Shown here piece after piece: positions 46,501 through 53,703 of a stretch of 64,000 nt of DNA (positions are counted from its first letter, which is position 1; every line of letters starts with the position of its first letter). A program made the translations under genes and the position numbers. Location of the stretch: positions 1,612,001 through 1,676,000 of the forward strand of contig NZ_JBMSEB010000001.1 in NCBI RefSeq assembly GCF_049446075.1. The letters run 5' to 3'. The DNA comes from Humibacter sp049446075 (lineage in GTDB: Bacteria > Actinomycetota > Actinomycetes > Actinomycetales > Microbacteriaceae). The notes beneath the pieces were generated by a model. That model made no database searches. It worked only from the letters and a program-made list of their open reading frames with translations, and was not told where the DNA came from.

Positions 46501-48099
46501 ACCCTGCACCGTCTGCCCCTTGCCTACCTCTGAGCCGCGGTCGAGCTTCGCCTGGTCGGCCTCGATGGCGCCGCGGCGCTGGGCCGACCCCGGCTGTGAA
46601 CGCGACTCGATCAGGCCCTCCAGTGCCGAGACGAGCGTGGCGCCACTGGAAGCGCTGTCGGCGAGATGACCGACCCCGATCGGCGATTGCGGGCTCGAGG
46701 TGTGCGGGATCCACTTCAGCCACTCCAGCTCGGCCGACCAGCGCGGAGAGACGACGGCGGCAACGGCGAGTTCGGCCGGCGAATGCAGCGACGTGAGCTG
46801 CACCATGATCGAGTTGAGGCTGCCGATGGCCTGGTGCGGCGATCCGGCGATGCCGAGCGCGCCGGAGTCGAAGAGGTTGTCGACGATCGGCACCTGACCG
46901 ATCGTCTCGTGCTCGCCGACGACCTCGTCGAGGCGCTCCTGGTAGGCCTTGAGGATCTCGCCGCGTCCGCCCGTCTTGATCGCGTTGCGGCTCTTCATGC
47001 GCCCGACACCGAGGCGAACGTTGAGGAACGACCAGTGCTCGGGTCGGCGAGTCCAGAGCAGCGGTCCGCGCAGGATCGCCTGGTTGAAGGCATCCTCGGT
47101 CGACGGCGACTCCTTGGTGCGCAGCTCGTGCTCCTTCGCGAGCTCCGCGTCGAGTTCCTCGCCGAGACCGCTCAGGCGCTCGTCGAACTCCGCGACCGAC
47201 TTCTTCAGCCGGCGCTTCGCGCGCGTCTTCTCCGTGAGCGAGTTGCCCACCATCATCACGGGCGACATGAGGATGAACAACAGCGACGTGATCTGCTGCG
47301 AGAACGCGAACATCAGGCCGCCGACGAGCAACGGCGCGATCATGGCCAGGAGCGGGAACGGCTGCGGCTCCGGCTCCGCTGGCACCTCGGGTGCCGCGAA
47401 TTCCTGGCCGGCGTAGCGCACCTCCACCTTGGGCGAACGATTGAAGAAGACCGGGCCGGCCTTCGGCACCATGCCTGCCACGTCCGGATGCGTGACGGTG
47501 ATCCTCACCTCGGAGTCGCCGATGAGCAGCGTCTCTTCGCGCTTGATGCGCAGCCGAGGGACGATGCCGCCGTCGACGACGATGCCATTCGCGCTGCCCA
47601 GATCGACGGCCTCCACGGCGTCCGAGGTCTCGAAGCGAACGTGACGCTTGGAGACCAGGTCGTCGTGCAGCACGATGTCGCAGCCCTGGTCGCGGCCGAG
47701 CACCGTCGTGCCGAGCATGAGCGGAAAGCTGTTGCCGGCATCCGGACCGCTCAGCACGGCGAGAGTCGCAACCTGGATGCGGCTGCCGACCTCCTTTGGC
47801 GCGTAATGGATGTCTGCTGGTGCCAACTGCACGACCGCCCCGCTGGCGATCCAAGCCTCCCCGACCGGCACGTCGGGCGGCAGCGGCACCGACTCGGACT
47901 GGCCAGGGAGCGTCGCGCGCAGCGTCAGCGGTACACCGTCGGCCGCTGGTGCACCGGATGCCTGCGCCGAGGAAGCGCCTTCGGGATCGAGGCGCGCGAT
48001 CGCCGATGCGATCTCTGAGATGCTCGCGGCGGCATCCGCTGTGACGACGATGTCGGCCGGCGCGCCCGAAGGCCGCTTGAGCGTGAGCTTGAGGCGCAT
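43597..48099 (-). CDS. Type VII secretion FtsK/SpoIIIE ATPase (EssC/EccC-like) with FHA domain
   Basis: The 1500-residue protein has an N-terminal ubiquitin-like/EsaB-like domain (about 1-95), an FHA domain (about 110-210; L-G-R-D-Q-G-C-D and S-K-R-H-V), two membrane helices (about 245-290) and three ATPase domains. Walker A is G-T-T-G-S-G-K-S with K724 in the first and G-T-G-G-S-G-K-S with K1051 in the second. The third, P-P-A-S-G-R-T-T, has arginine (R1330) instead of lysine. It powers and selects substrates for type VII export. The layout is closer to Firmicutes EssC than to mycobacterial EccC. A-G-G-A-G-T precedes the ATG. No other type VII core gene is in the window. Confidence 0.92.
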   Translation of the reverse strand: MRLKLTLKRPSGAPADIVVTADAAASISEIASAIARLDPEGASSAQASGAPAADGVPLTLRATLPGQSESVPLPPDVPVGEAWIASGAVVQLAPADIHYAPKEVGSRIQVATLAVLSGPDAGNSFPLMLGTTVLGRDQGCDIVLHDDLVSKRHVRFETSDAVEAVDLGSANGIVVDGGIVPRLRIKREETLLIGDSEVRITVTHPDVAGMVPKAGPVFFNRSPKVEVRYAGQEFAAPEVPAEPEPQPFPLLAMIAPLLVGGLMFAFSQQITSLLFILMSPVMMVGNSLTEKTRAKRRLKKSVAEFDERLSGLGEELDAELAKEHELRTKESPSTEDAFNQAILRGPLLWTRRPEHWSFLNVRLGVGRMKSRNAIKTGGRGEILKAYQERLDEVVGEHETIGQVPIVDNLFDSGALGIAGSPHQAIGSLNSIMVQLTSLHSPAELAVAAVVSPRWSAELEWLKWIPHTSSPQSPIGVGHLADSASSGATLVSALEGLIESRSQPGSAQRRGAIEADQAKLDRGSEVGKGQTVQGTQAPIPAMVVLISDDAAVDRARLVQVAERAADAGVYPIWIADDVPALPAVCRTYLELGDEQGTGRVGFVRLGEVIDDIVTEAVDGRQALEFARRMAAVIDAGAVTADSSDLPRSISLVTLLGHDLVESSDAVVDRWRQNNSVHDRSGAAPVPRRAGTLRATVGSGGIDAMHLDLRTQGPHALVGGTTGSGKSEFLQAWVLGMAAEYSPDRVTFLFVDYKGGSAFADCVNLPHCVGLVTDLSPHLVRRALTSLRAELRHREHLLNRKKAKDLLELERRGDPDSPPALVLVIDEFAALVGEVPEFVDGVVDIAQRGRSLGIHLIMATQRPAGVIRDNLRANTNLRVALRMADESDSTDVVGIKDAAHFDPGIPGRGMAKTGPGRLTLFQSGYAGGWTTREPERAGIDVAELRFGGEVRWEDPAAPDPDADLKRDPGPTDQQRLVASMIDAQRVAAIPAPRRPWLDELAPAYDLSLLRQRTDSELLLGVADVPELQEQVPIYFQPDVDGNLAVYGTGGSGKSTVLRTLACSAAITPRGGPVQVYALDFGAGSLRMLEQLPHVGAVVKGDDIERVARLFRMLRKELEDRSARFAAANASNITEYRALAAQPDEARILLLIDGFPSFREDFEAMGNRAQWYDIFRDILTDGRQLGIHVAFTADRGGAVPSSVSASVQRNVVLRLADDDGYRMLDAPADVLSSTSPAGRAIVDGLETQIAVLGGSSVVSEQSANVAKLAEAMNRAGVKLAPEVGSLPVEYPQSSLPDRVGDAPVLGVGETDLVPVGFDPVGAMVLSGPPASGRTTAFIAMARSLRRFDHAARLYYIGNARSVASRESMWAECATTAEAADALAARLSASVREEGGTRIGVFIESIGDFSQSAADSSLTELIKAVNRSDHFLLAEGDQSGWASSWGMIGEAKSSRRGLLLQPEPTDGDIILNTPLPRAARSEFPPGRGVYVARGAFERVQLPLP

Positions 48100-48140
48100 G
48101 CTGCTGGACTCCTGGGGCCTGGCCGCGCTGGACCACGGAC

Positions 48141-48178
48141 GGGAAGCGTCGCGGAGCCCACGCCCCGCGACGCTTCCC
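48141..48178 (-). terminator. Strong hairpin after the ABC transporter operon
   Basis: GGGAAGCGTCGCGG (48141-48154) and CCGCGACGCTTCCC (48165-48178) form a perfect 14-base stem with a 10-base loop between the permease stop (48210) and the ATPase start (48099). There is no T-run; it is a likely intrinsic terminator of the padR operon. Confidence 0.65.
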
Positions 48179-48209
48179 TACCCTAACCGGCGCACAGGCG
48201 CCGAGGCGT

Positions 48210-49037
48210 TTACAGCGACCGTTGGTATGCCCGCAGCGCACGCACGGACCAGATGTAGGCCAGCACGCCGAGCACGAGCAGCCCCCCGACGTGCCACAAC
48301 GCGGAGGCGTCGACGGTGCCCGCGAGGGTGTTGCGGGCGAGGTCGACCGACCACGTCATGGGGTTGTACTTCGACACGTTCTGCACCCACTCCGGCATGA
48401 GCGACGCCGGCATCATGGTGCTGGACAGGAACGTGGCAGGCAGCACGACGATCTGCGAGATGCCGATGAGAGCGACATGGCTGCGCGCGGTGAGCGCGAC
48501 GGCCGTCGACAGCGAGCAGAAGATGGCGCCGAGCAGTAGTGCCACCAGCAGCGCGAGCGCCATGCCGCCGATGCCGCCCGGGTAGCTCGCCCCGCCCAGC
48601 CAGCCGATGAGGAGCACGACGATCGACTGCGCGAGGCAGATGACGAGCTGCTGCACCAGCTGACCCGTGATGATCGCCGTGCGGGCGACCGGCGCGGTGA
48701 GGAGCTGGTCCATCACACCCGACTTCATGTCATCGATGTAGCCGGTCCCCGCCCACGCGCCGCCGTAGAGCACGGTCATCATGAGCACTCCGGGCACCAG
48801 GAAGGTCGCGTAACCCGTGTCGCCGAAGCCGGGCAGCTTGCCGAGTGACGAGAAGACCTGGCCGAACAGCAGGATCCACACGATGGGCTGCACAAGCGAG
48901 AACGCTGCGCCCCACACCTGCCTCCTCGTGTTCGTGAGCCAGCGCCCGGTGATCTGCGCCGCCTGGGTGAGCCATCCGGCCCGCACCGGATGCGCCGGCA
49001 CGCCGCGCGTTGCCGCGGCGATTGTCGTGGTGGTCAT
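48210..49037 (-). CDS. ABC-2 type transporter permease
   Basis: The 275-residue protein has six hydrophobic segments and the ABC-2 signature region around S-S-T-M-M-P and Y-N-P-M-T-W, as in daunorubicin-resistance DrrB-type permeases. Its ATG overlaps the ATPase stop by 4 bases. With the ATPase encoded at 49034 it would export a drug, lipid or glycolipid. Confidence 0.9.
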   Translation of the reverse strand: MTTTTIAAATRGVPAHPVRAGWLTQAAQITGRWLTNTRRQVWGAAFSLVQPIVWILLFGQVFSSLGKLPGFGDTGYATFLVPGVLMMTVLYGGAWAGTGYIDDMKSGVMDQLLTAPVARTAIITGQLVQQLVICLAQSIVVLLIGWLGGASYPGGIGGMALALLVALLLGAIFCSLSTAVALTARSHVALIGISQIVVLPATFLSSTMMPASLMPEWVQNVSKYNPMTWSVDLARNTLAGTVDASALWHVGGLLVLGVLAYIWSVRALRAYQRSL

Positions 49038-50122
49038 GCTGCTTCTCCGTTCGGGATGATGTCGTTGCGGCCGCCCGCTTGGGTTCCCGATGCCGCCTCG
49101 TCTGCGCTCGTCGAGGCATCCGCGGTGTCGAATGAGCGGCCCGCGTAGTGCAGGTACACATCGTCGAGGCTCGGGCGGGATGCCGACACGGCGCCGAACA
49201 CGATGCCCGCGGCCTCGAGTGCCGCGATGGTGGGCGCGACGGCGGCCGATGCGTCGTCGGTGCGGGCGACCAGCTGGCCGCTCGTGCCCTGCGACTCGAC
49301 GACGACGTCACGCAGCCCAGCAACCCGGGAGGTGGCGGCGCGTACCGACTCGACGTCCGGCTCGATCAAAGCCACCCGAAGGGTGTCACCGTTGAGGGAT
49401 GCCTTCAGCTCGTCAGGACTGCCGCTCACGACCCTGGTGCCGTGGTCGATGATCATGACGTCGTCTGCCAGCCGGTCCGCCTCCTCGAGGTAGTGAGTGG
49501 TGAGGATGACCGTGATCGCGCGTTCGGCCGACAGCCGGCGGATCTCCGCCCACATCGCGGCCCTCGCCTCGGGGTCGAGGCCGGTCGTGGGCTCGTCGAG
49601 AAAGAGCACGCGAGGTGCGTGCACGAGCGCGGCCGCGACATCCAGCCTTCGGCGCATGCCCCCGGAGAACTTGCCGACCGGGCGGTGCGCTGCCTCGGCC
49701 AGGCCGAACTCGGTGAGCAGAGCGGATGCCCGCGCCCTGGCATCCGCGGAGCTCATGCCCCGCAGTCGGCCGGCGAGCACGAGGTTCTCCGTTCCGGTGA
49801 GCAGGGGGTCGGTGCTGGCGCCCTGCGACACGTAGCCGATGTGCTGACGCACCTCGGCCGGCCGCCGCACCACGTCGATGCCGTCGATGCGTGCGGATCC
49901 GCCGCTCGGGCGGCTGAGCGTCGTGAGGATCTTCGTCGTCGTGGACTTGCCTGCGCCGTTCGGGCCGAGCATCGAGAACACGATGCCCGCAGGCACCTGG
50001 AAGGTCAGTCCGCGCAGCGCGTGAACGGGTGCACGACGTGCGCCGCGGTAGGTCTTCGTGAGGTCTGCGACATCGACCGCGATGCGCGCGGCTGCCGCCT
50101 GATATGCCGTTACGTCGTTCAT
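49034..50122 (-). CDS. ABC transporter ATP-binding protein (DrrA-like)
   Basis: The 362-residue protein starts at ATG 50122, which overlaps the stop of the upstream gene. It has Walker A G-P-N-G-A-G-K-S-T, signature F-S-G-G-M-R-R-R-L-D, Walker B V-L-F-L-D-E-P-T-T-G-L-D and switch histidine T-T-H-Y. The C-terminal 120 residues are the DrrA-type regulatory extension. It is paired with the permease encoded at 48210. Confidence 0.93.
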   Translation of the reverse strand: MNDVTAYQAAAARIAVDVADLTKTYRGARRAPVHALRGLTFQVPAGIVFSMLGPNGAGKSTTTKILTTLSRPSGGSARIDGIDVVRRPAEVRQHIGYVSQGASTDPLLTGTENLVLAGRLRGMSSADARARASALLTEFGLAEAAHRPVGKFSGGMRRRLDVAAALVHAPRVLFLDEPTTGLDPEARAAMWAEIRRLSAERAITVILTTHYLEEADRLADDVMIIDHGTRVVSGSPDELKASLNGDTLRVALIEPDVESVRAATSRVAGLRDVVVESQGTSGQLVARTDDASAAVAPTIAALEAAGIVFGAVSASRPSLDDVYLHYAGRSFDTADASTSADEAASGTQAGGRNDIIPNGEAA

Positions 50123-51147
50123 GACCGGCTCTCCTTGTCGTCTGAAGTGAAGTTGTGGGTGGAGCGCTGGGCGGTGGCGGAACCGTGTTCGGGAACGAAG
50201 AGCATCCGCGCAAGCACGAGGAAGAAGACGACGAACCCCGCGACGAGCGCCAGCCACGACCAGAGGAATCCGATAGTGAGGCTGAGCACGACGAACCCGG
50301 CGATCGACAGCACCATGATCACGACCGTGTAGATGCCGAACCTCGCGGCGGCTGCCGGGTCTTTGCTGAAGCGGTCGCCCCCGTCGTAACCGGCGTATTC
50401 GGTACGGAGTCTGGCCGCCCACGGCTTCTTGCGGTTCGTCTGCGTGGCTCCTAGATAGCTGAACCAGGCGATCGAGATCACGACGAGAGGCGCCGCGACC
50501 ACGAGCAGCCACACGTCCCGCATGGTGCCGAAGAACAGACCGGCGAGGGCGAGCCCGGCCAGTCCGAGGAATGCGCCGGCGCCGTAGCCTACGGCACGCC
50601 GGCCGGGCAGCGGGTAGTTGGTGGTGGTCTCCTGGTGCGTTCCGTCCCCGACGATCACGCCCACGGGTGCGGCGAGCAGCACGACGGCTACTGCGACGGA
50701 TGCGGCGAGCGGCCACCCGAGGATGCCCAGTGCCGCCAACACTGTCAGCGCGAGTCCCGCCGCGGCGACGACCGCGAGCACCACGGTGCGCACCACGAAC
50801 AACGGCCGAGGACGCACCTTGTGGCGGCGGAGCAGCTCGAACGCGTCGCTCGCGCGGGAGGCGGCATCCGTCGGCTTTCGCGAGGCATCCGTTGGGGGTG
50901 CGGGGTCTGCTGCGGACACCGGCTCACCCGTCACCTCCGCGACGAGCTGGGCAAGATCGCCGAGCTCGTCGAAGGCTGCGGTCACGGCAGCGGTGGGGCC
51001 AGAACCGGATGCCTCCAACTCGGCGACGCGGGCCGCCAGGCTCGCCCGCAACTCGTCTTTAAGGTCGTGGAGCTCGTCGGTGTCGGGAAAGCGTCGGAAC
51101 GCCTCATCGAGGCGCGCGTCGAGCTCTCCCTGGTCACGGGCGCTCAT
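50119..51147 (-). CDS. HAAS-domain (permease prefix) membrane protein
   Basis: The 342-residue protein begins with a helical domain of about 90 residues (D-E-A-F-R-R-F-P, L-K-D-E-L-R-A-S-L), typical of the HAAS signalling domains encoded next to PadR regulators. About six membrane helices follow. It overlaps padR and the ATPase gene by 4 bases each. It may sense membrane state or modulate the transporter. Confidence 0.82.
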   Translation of the reverse strand: MSARDQGELDARLDEAFRRFPDTDELHDLKDELRASLAARVAELEASGSGPTAAVTAAFDELGDLAQLVAEVTGEPVSAADPAPPTDASRKPTDAASRASDAFELLRRHKVRPRPLFVVRTVVLAVVAAAGLALTVLAALGILGWPLAASVAVAVVLLAAPVGVIVGDGTHQETTTNYPLPGRRAVGYGAGAFLGLAGLALAGLFFGTMRDVWLLVVAAPLVVISIAWFSYLGATQTNRKKPWAARLRTEYAGYDGGDRFSKDPAAAARFGIYTVVIMVLSIAGFVVLSLTIGFLWSWLALVAGFVVFFLVLARMLFVPEHGSATAQRSTHNFTSDDKESRS

Positions 51148-51605
51148 GAGCGGCCCCCTTTCAGATTCAGGAGTCTGTTGATGATCTGCTGCGTCGCCAG
51201 CCAGTCCTCGACGTTGCGTCGATAGACAGCGCGGCCGGCGTCGGTGATGCGGTAGTACTTGCGGCGACCGCCCTGGGTCTCGTCACCCCAGTACGGCTCG
51301 ATGAGTCCGTCCTTTGTCAGACGGCGGAAGCTGGCGTACAGCGTCGCCTCCTTGATCTCGTACTCACCGCCCGCGGCGTCGCGGATCGCCTTGTGGATCT
51401 CGTAGCCGTAGCCGTCTCCGCGCTGCAACACGCCGAGCACGATCGTGTCGGTGTGCCCACGCAGCAGATCGGACGCGAACGCAGCGGATGCCCCGAGCGG
51501 CTCCCGTTGGCCGCCCCGCTGCCCGCCGCTCGCGTCTTCGGCGTCTGGGCCGCCGGAGGGATGCGCACCGGACGGGTGCCCGCCGGAGCCGGTGTTGTCT
51601 TCCAT
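51144..51605 (-). CDS. PadR-family transcriptional regulator
   Basis: The 153-residue protein has a disordered N-terminus of about 40 residues followed by a PadR winged helix: T-I-V-L-G-V-L, Y-G-Y-E-I-H-K-A-I, I-K-E-A-T-L-Y-A-S-F-R-R-L and G-R-R-K-Y-Y-R-I-T. The ATG at 51605 has no ribosome-binding site but lies only about 8 bases after a likely -10, so it appears leaderless. It heads the operon padR-HAAS-ATPase-permease and probably represses it through the palindrome just upstream. Confidence 0.9.
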   Translation of the reverse strand: MEDNTGSGGHPSGAHPSGGPDAEDASGGQRGGQREPLGASAAFASDLLRGHTDTIVLGVLQRGDGYGYEIHKAIRDAAGGEYEIKEATLYASFRRLTKDGLIEPYWGDETQGGRRKYYRITDAGRAVYRRNVEDWLATQQIINRLLNLKGGRS

Positions 51606-51609
51606 GTCG

Positions 51610-51643
51610 AGTACTGTAACAGATATAGTACTTGCGCTGTCAA
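51610..51643 (-). promoter_or_regulatory. padR promoter overlapped by a PadR-type operator
   Basis: On the minus strand TTGACA (51643-51638) is followed after 19 bases by TACAGT (51618-51613), 7 bases before the padR ATG, implying a leaderless transcript. The 23-base dyad AGTACTATATC-T-GTTACAGTACT (51632-51610; AGTACT half-sites exact, 9 of 11 positions symmetric) covers the spacer and -10. This arrangement suits autorepression. Confidence 0.7.
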
Positions 51644-51680
51644 GAGTGAGGGCAAATCCCTCTTCGAACGCTCGAAGCAC

Positions 51681-51725
51681 CCGTTGCATCCGTTGCATCC
51701 GTTGCATCCGCTGCATCCGCTGCCG
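51681..51725. repeat. Five 9-base tandem repeats
   Basis: The unit CCGTTGCAT is repeated three times, then CCGCTGCAT and CCGCTGCCG, in the gap between padR and the endonuclease gene. It is an uninterrupted, recently expanded microsatellite-like array immediately next to hairpin element A. Confidence 0.85.
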
Positions 51726-51735
51726 TCTACCGGCG

Positions 51736-51794
51736 TTCCGCTGTCACAAAATGCGGGTCCTCCTCCGCCGTACCCACGTTTTGTGACAGCGGAA
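51736..51794. repeat. Hairpin element A (copy 1 of a 57-59 bp palindromic element)
   Basis: TTCCGCTGTCACAAAA (51736-51751) and TTTTGTGACAGCGGAA (51779-51794) are perfect 16-base inverted arms around a 27-base centre. The element covers the last codons and stop of the endonuclease gene. The same arms, in the same orientation, recur at 52922-52978 on the other side of that gene. Confidence 0.85.
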
Positions 51795-52820
51795 GGGCAA
51801 CACGAACGCGCGCGACTCCAACGGACGGGATGCGCGCTGGCCGGGCCTGCGGCGCCGGCGTGGGCTACCGCGCTGAGTCGCAGGCCGAGCGCACCCGCCG
51901 ACCAGTTCCTCTGGGTGACGGAACAGCAGTCTGGGCGTGACCCTGATCACCCGCCACCCGCGCTCGGCCAGCCTGTCTATGCGGTCCACGTCTTTCGCCC
52001 ACTGGGCCGGATCGCTCCGATGGTGATCGCCTTCGTACTCGATGGCAACCCGCAGCGCCGGGTAGGCCATGTCGACGCAGGCGAGGAAGGTTCCATGCGA
52101 ATCGAACACATCGTGATCGAGCTCGGGCTCCGGCAGGCCGGCGGCGACAAGTGTGAGTCGCGTCCACGTCTCGGGTCGCGACGACGCGCCCGTACGAACC
52201 AAGGGCAACGCGGCGCGCAGCGCTGCGCCGCCGACCCGTCGCCCTGAGTTCGCGGCGTCATGCAGCTCCGCAATGGTGCCGAGCGGCGACGCGGGAGCCC
52301 GCGAAAACCCGCCGGGCATTCGTGGCACGCGCGCGACGGCATCCGCGACGGCGACGACGTCGTACGGATGCACGAGAATTGCGGCGACGCTGGCCCAGGT
52401 CGATGCCGGGCTCGACACACGCAGACCCGAGTCAGGATGCTCGCACACGGTCGTGCTTGCAGCTCGCGCTTGGTGCCTGACCACACCTCGAGCACGCGGA
52501 GCACGCCTCGGCGCCACAACGCTCACGTGCACCACGTTGGGATCGAGGGACCCAGGCGGCAGTGGCAGCCGCCAGATCGTCGCCGCCGTCAGGTGGCTGA
52601 AGAACTCGTGTTCGGCCATGCGCGCGGCATATCTGCGGGCCAGCTCCTCGACGTGAAGCTCGACCGAATCTGCTTTGTCGGGCAACGGGATGGCACGTAC
52701 GCCGTGGAATGGTGAGTCGAGGTCGCGTGCGCGAAGACGGGATGCCGCTACGCCGGCATCCCGGGCCGCAGCGGACGTGAAGATGCGCCCCAACTCGGGC
52801 GGAATCGACGACCTGCGCAT
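51744..52820 (-). CDS. Vsr/DUF559-type endonuclease with AbiEi-like N-terminus
   Basis: The 358-residue protein (ATG 52820; ATGs at 52832 and 52868 are alternatives, none with a clear ribosome site) has an N-terminal winged-helix-like region (E-L-G-R-I-F-T-S, S-R-L-R-A-R-D-L), as in AbiEi-type antitoxins. Its C-terminal nuclease domain shows V-D-M-A-Y-P, V-A-I-E-Y-E-G-D-H-H-R, D-R-I-D-R-L-A-E-R-G-W and V-I-R-V-T, resembling Vsr/DUF559 PD-(D/E)xK enzymes. The last 15-20 residues are read from hairpin element A, so the original C-terminus was probably altered by it. The function is unknown; defence, repair or mobility are all possible. Confidence 0.75.
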   Translation of the reverse strand: MRRSSIPPELGRIFTSAAARDAGVAASRLRARDLDSPFHGVRAIPLPDKADSVELHVEELARRYAARMAEHEFFSHLTAATIWRLPLPPGSLDPNVVHVSVVAPRRAPRARGVVRHQARAASTTVCEHPDSGLRVSSPASTWASVAAILVHPYDVVAVADAVARVPRMPGGFSRAPASPLGTIAELHDAANSGRRVGGAALRAALPLVRTGASSRPETWTRLTLVAAGLPEPELDHDVFDSHGTFLACVDMAYPALRVAIEYEGDHHRSDPAQWAKDVDRIDRLAERGWRVIRVTPRLLFRHPEELVGGCARPATQRGSPRRRRRPGQRASRPLESRAFVLPFRCHKTWVRRRRTRIL

Positions 52821-52921
52821 GTCAGGAACCATGCCGCATCCCGGGCGACGGCCTCGGTCCGTCTCCACAGGGCCGCCGCCCTCGCTGACACCGATGGGCT
52901 TCGCGGACCCGTCTCCGTCAC

Positions 52922-52978
52922 TCCGCTGTCACATAATGCGGGTCGCAACCCGGGACATCCGCATTTTGTGACAGCGGA
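52922..52978. repeat. Hairpin element B (copy 2)
   Basis: TCCGCTGTCACATAATGCGG (52922-52941) and CCGCATTTTGTGACAGCGGA (52959-52978) are 20-base inverted arms with one mismatch around a 17-base centre. It is a direct copy of element A in its arms, about 100 bases upstream of the endonuclease start. The right arm, complemented, is identical to the left arm of element A over 20 bases. Confidence 0.85.
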
Positions 52979-53070
52979 ACGCGCGACGTCCGGCGAAGTG
53001 GAACGCGCGAGGCCCAGCGAAGCGGAACGCGCGAGGCCCAGCGAAGCGGAACGCGCGAGCAGCGACACGC
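52976..53070. repeat. 24-base tandem repeat, about four units
   Basis: Units start at 52976, 53000, 53024 and 53048 (core GGAACGCGCGAGGCCCAGCG). The second and third are identical, the first is diverged, and the last is cut short. The array starts inside the right arm of hairpin element B and ends just after the stop of the gene at 53080. No protein is believed to be encoded by it. Confidence 0.85.
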
Positions 53071-53079
53071 CGCCGACGC

Positions 53080-53559
53080 TCAGTCGCCGCGTTTCTCCCA
53101 GGGCCATCGCGGCCGGCCACGCTCGTCGAAACGTGACGACAGCACGATCATGTCCAGCAGCACGACGACGACAGACAGGATGCCCGCCGCGGCCGCGAAC
53201 GGACCGATGAGCTGCGCGACCGCGAAGGGAACGAATCGGTACGGATCGGCGACGGCCACGACCACGCCTCCCGCGACGGTGTACGCCACGTATGAGCCGA
53301 TGCCGGCCAGCAGGGCGGGGCCGATCGCGATGTCATGCGCCCGCCGCTCGCTCCGCCGCGCGCGCACCAGGAGCACGACGAAGACCACCGCCGCCGCTGC
53401 ACCCGCTGCGATGGGACCGGCGAGGGGACCGGCATCCGGTTCGTCGATCACGTCCCGATTCAGCAGCACGCTGAGCACACCGAGCGCCGCAATGAGCAGC
53501 GCGGCGTACAGGGCCGTCGCGAAGACGGCGAGAGTTGCTGCGTAACGACGGAATTCCAT
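53080..53559 (-). CDS. Small integral membrane protein of unknown function
   Basis: The 159-residue protein (ATG 53559; a longer frame to 53604 lacks support) has four hydrophobic helices and ends in a basic tail R-P-R-W-P-W-E-K-R. No family is recognised with confidence. It reads toward the tandem repeats and is separated by 144 bases from the gene at 53704. Confidence 0.65.
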   Translation of the reverse strand: MEFRRYAATLAVFATALYAALLIAALGVLSVLLNRDVIDEPDAGPLAGPIAAGAAAAVVFVVLLVRARRSERRAHDIAIGPALLAGIGSYVAYTVAGGVVVAVADPYRFVPFAVAQLIGPFAAAAGILSVVVVLLDMIVLSSRFDERGRPRWPWEKRGD

Positions 53560-53703
53560 GATCGGATGCTGCTGCCTAGCCTGGAGACTACCGCCGATAC
53601 TCACGCGCGCCGGTGCTCGCTCGACCGCCTGCTCCCCAGGCCGGCCCGCGATGGCGCGCGGTCGATGCAGGTGTTGCCTGACCCGCGGACGACCTTTGCC
53701 GGC

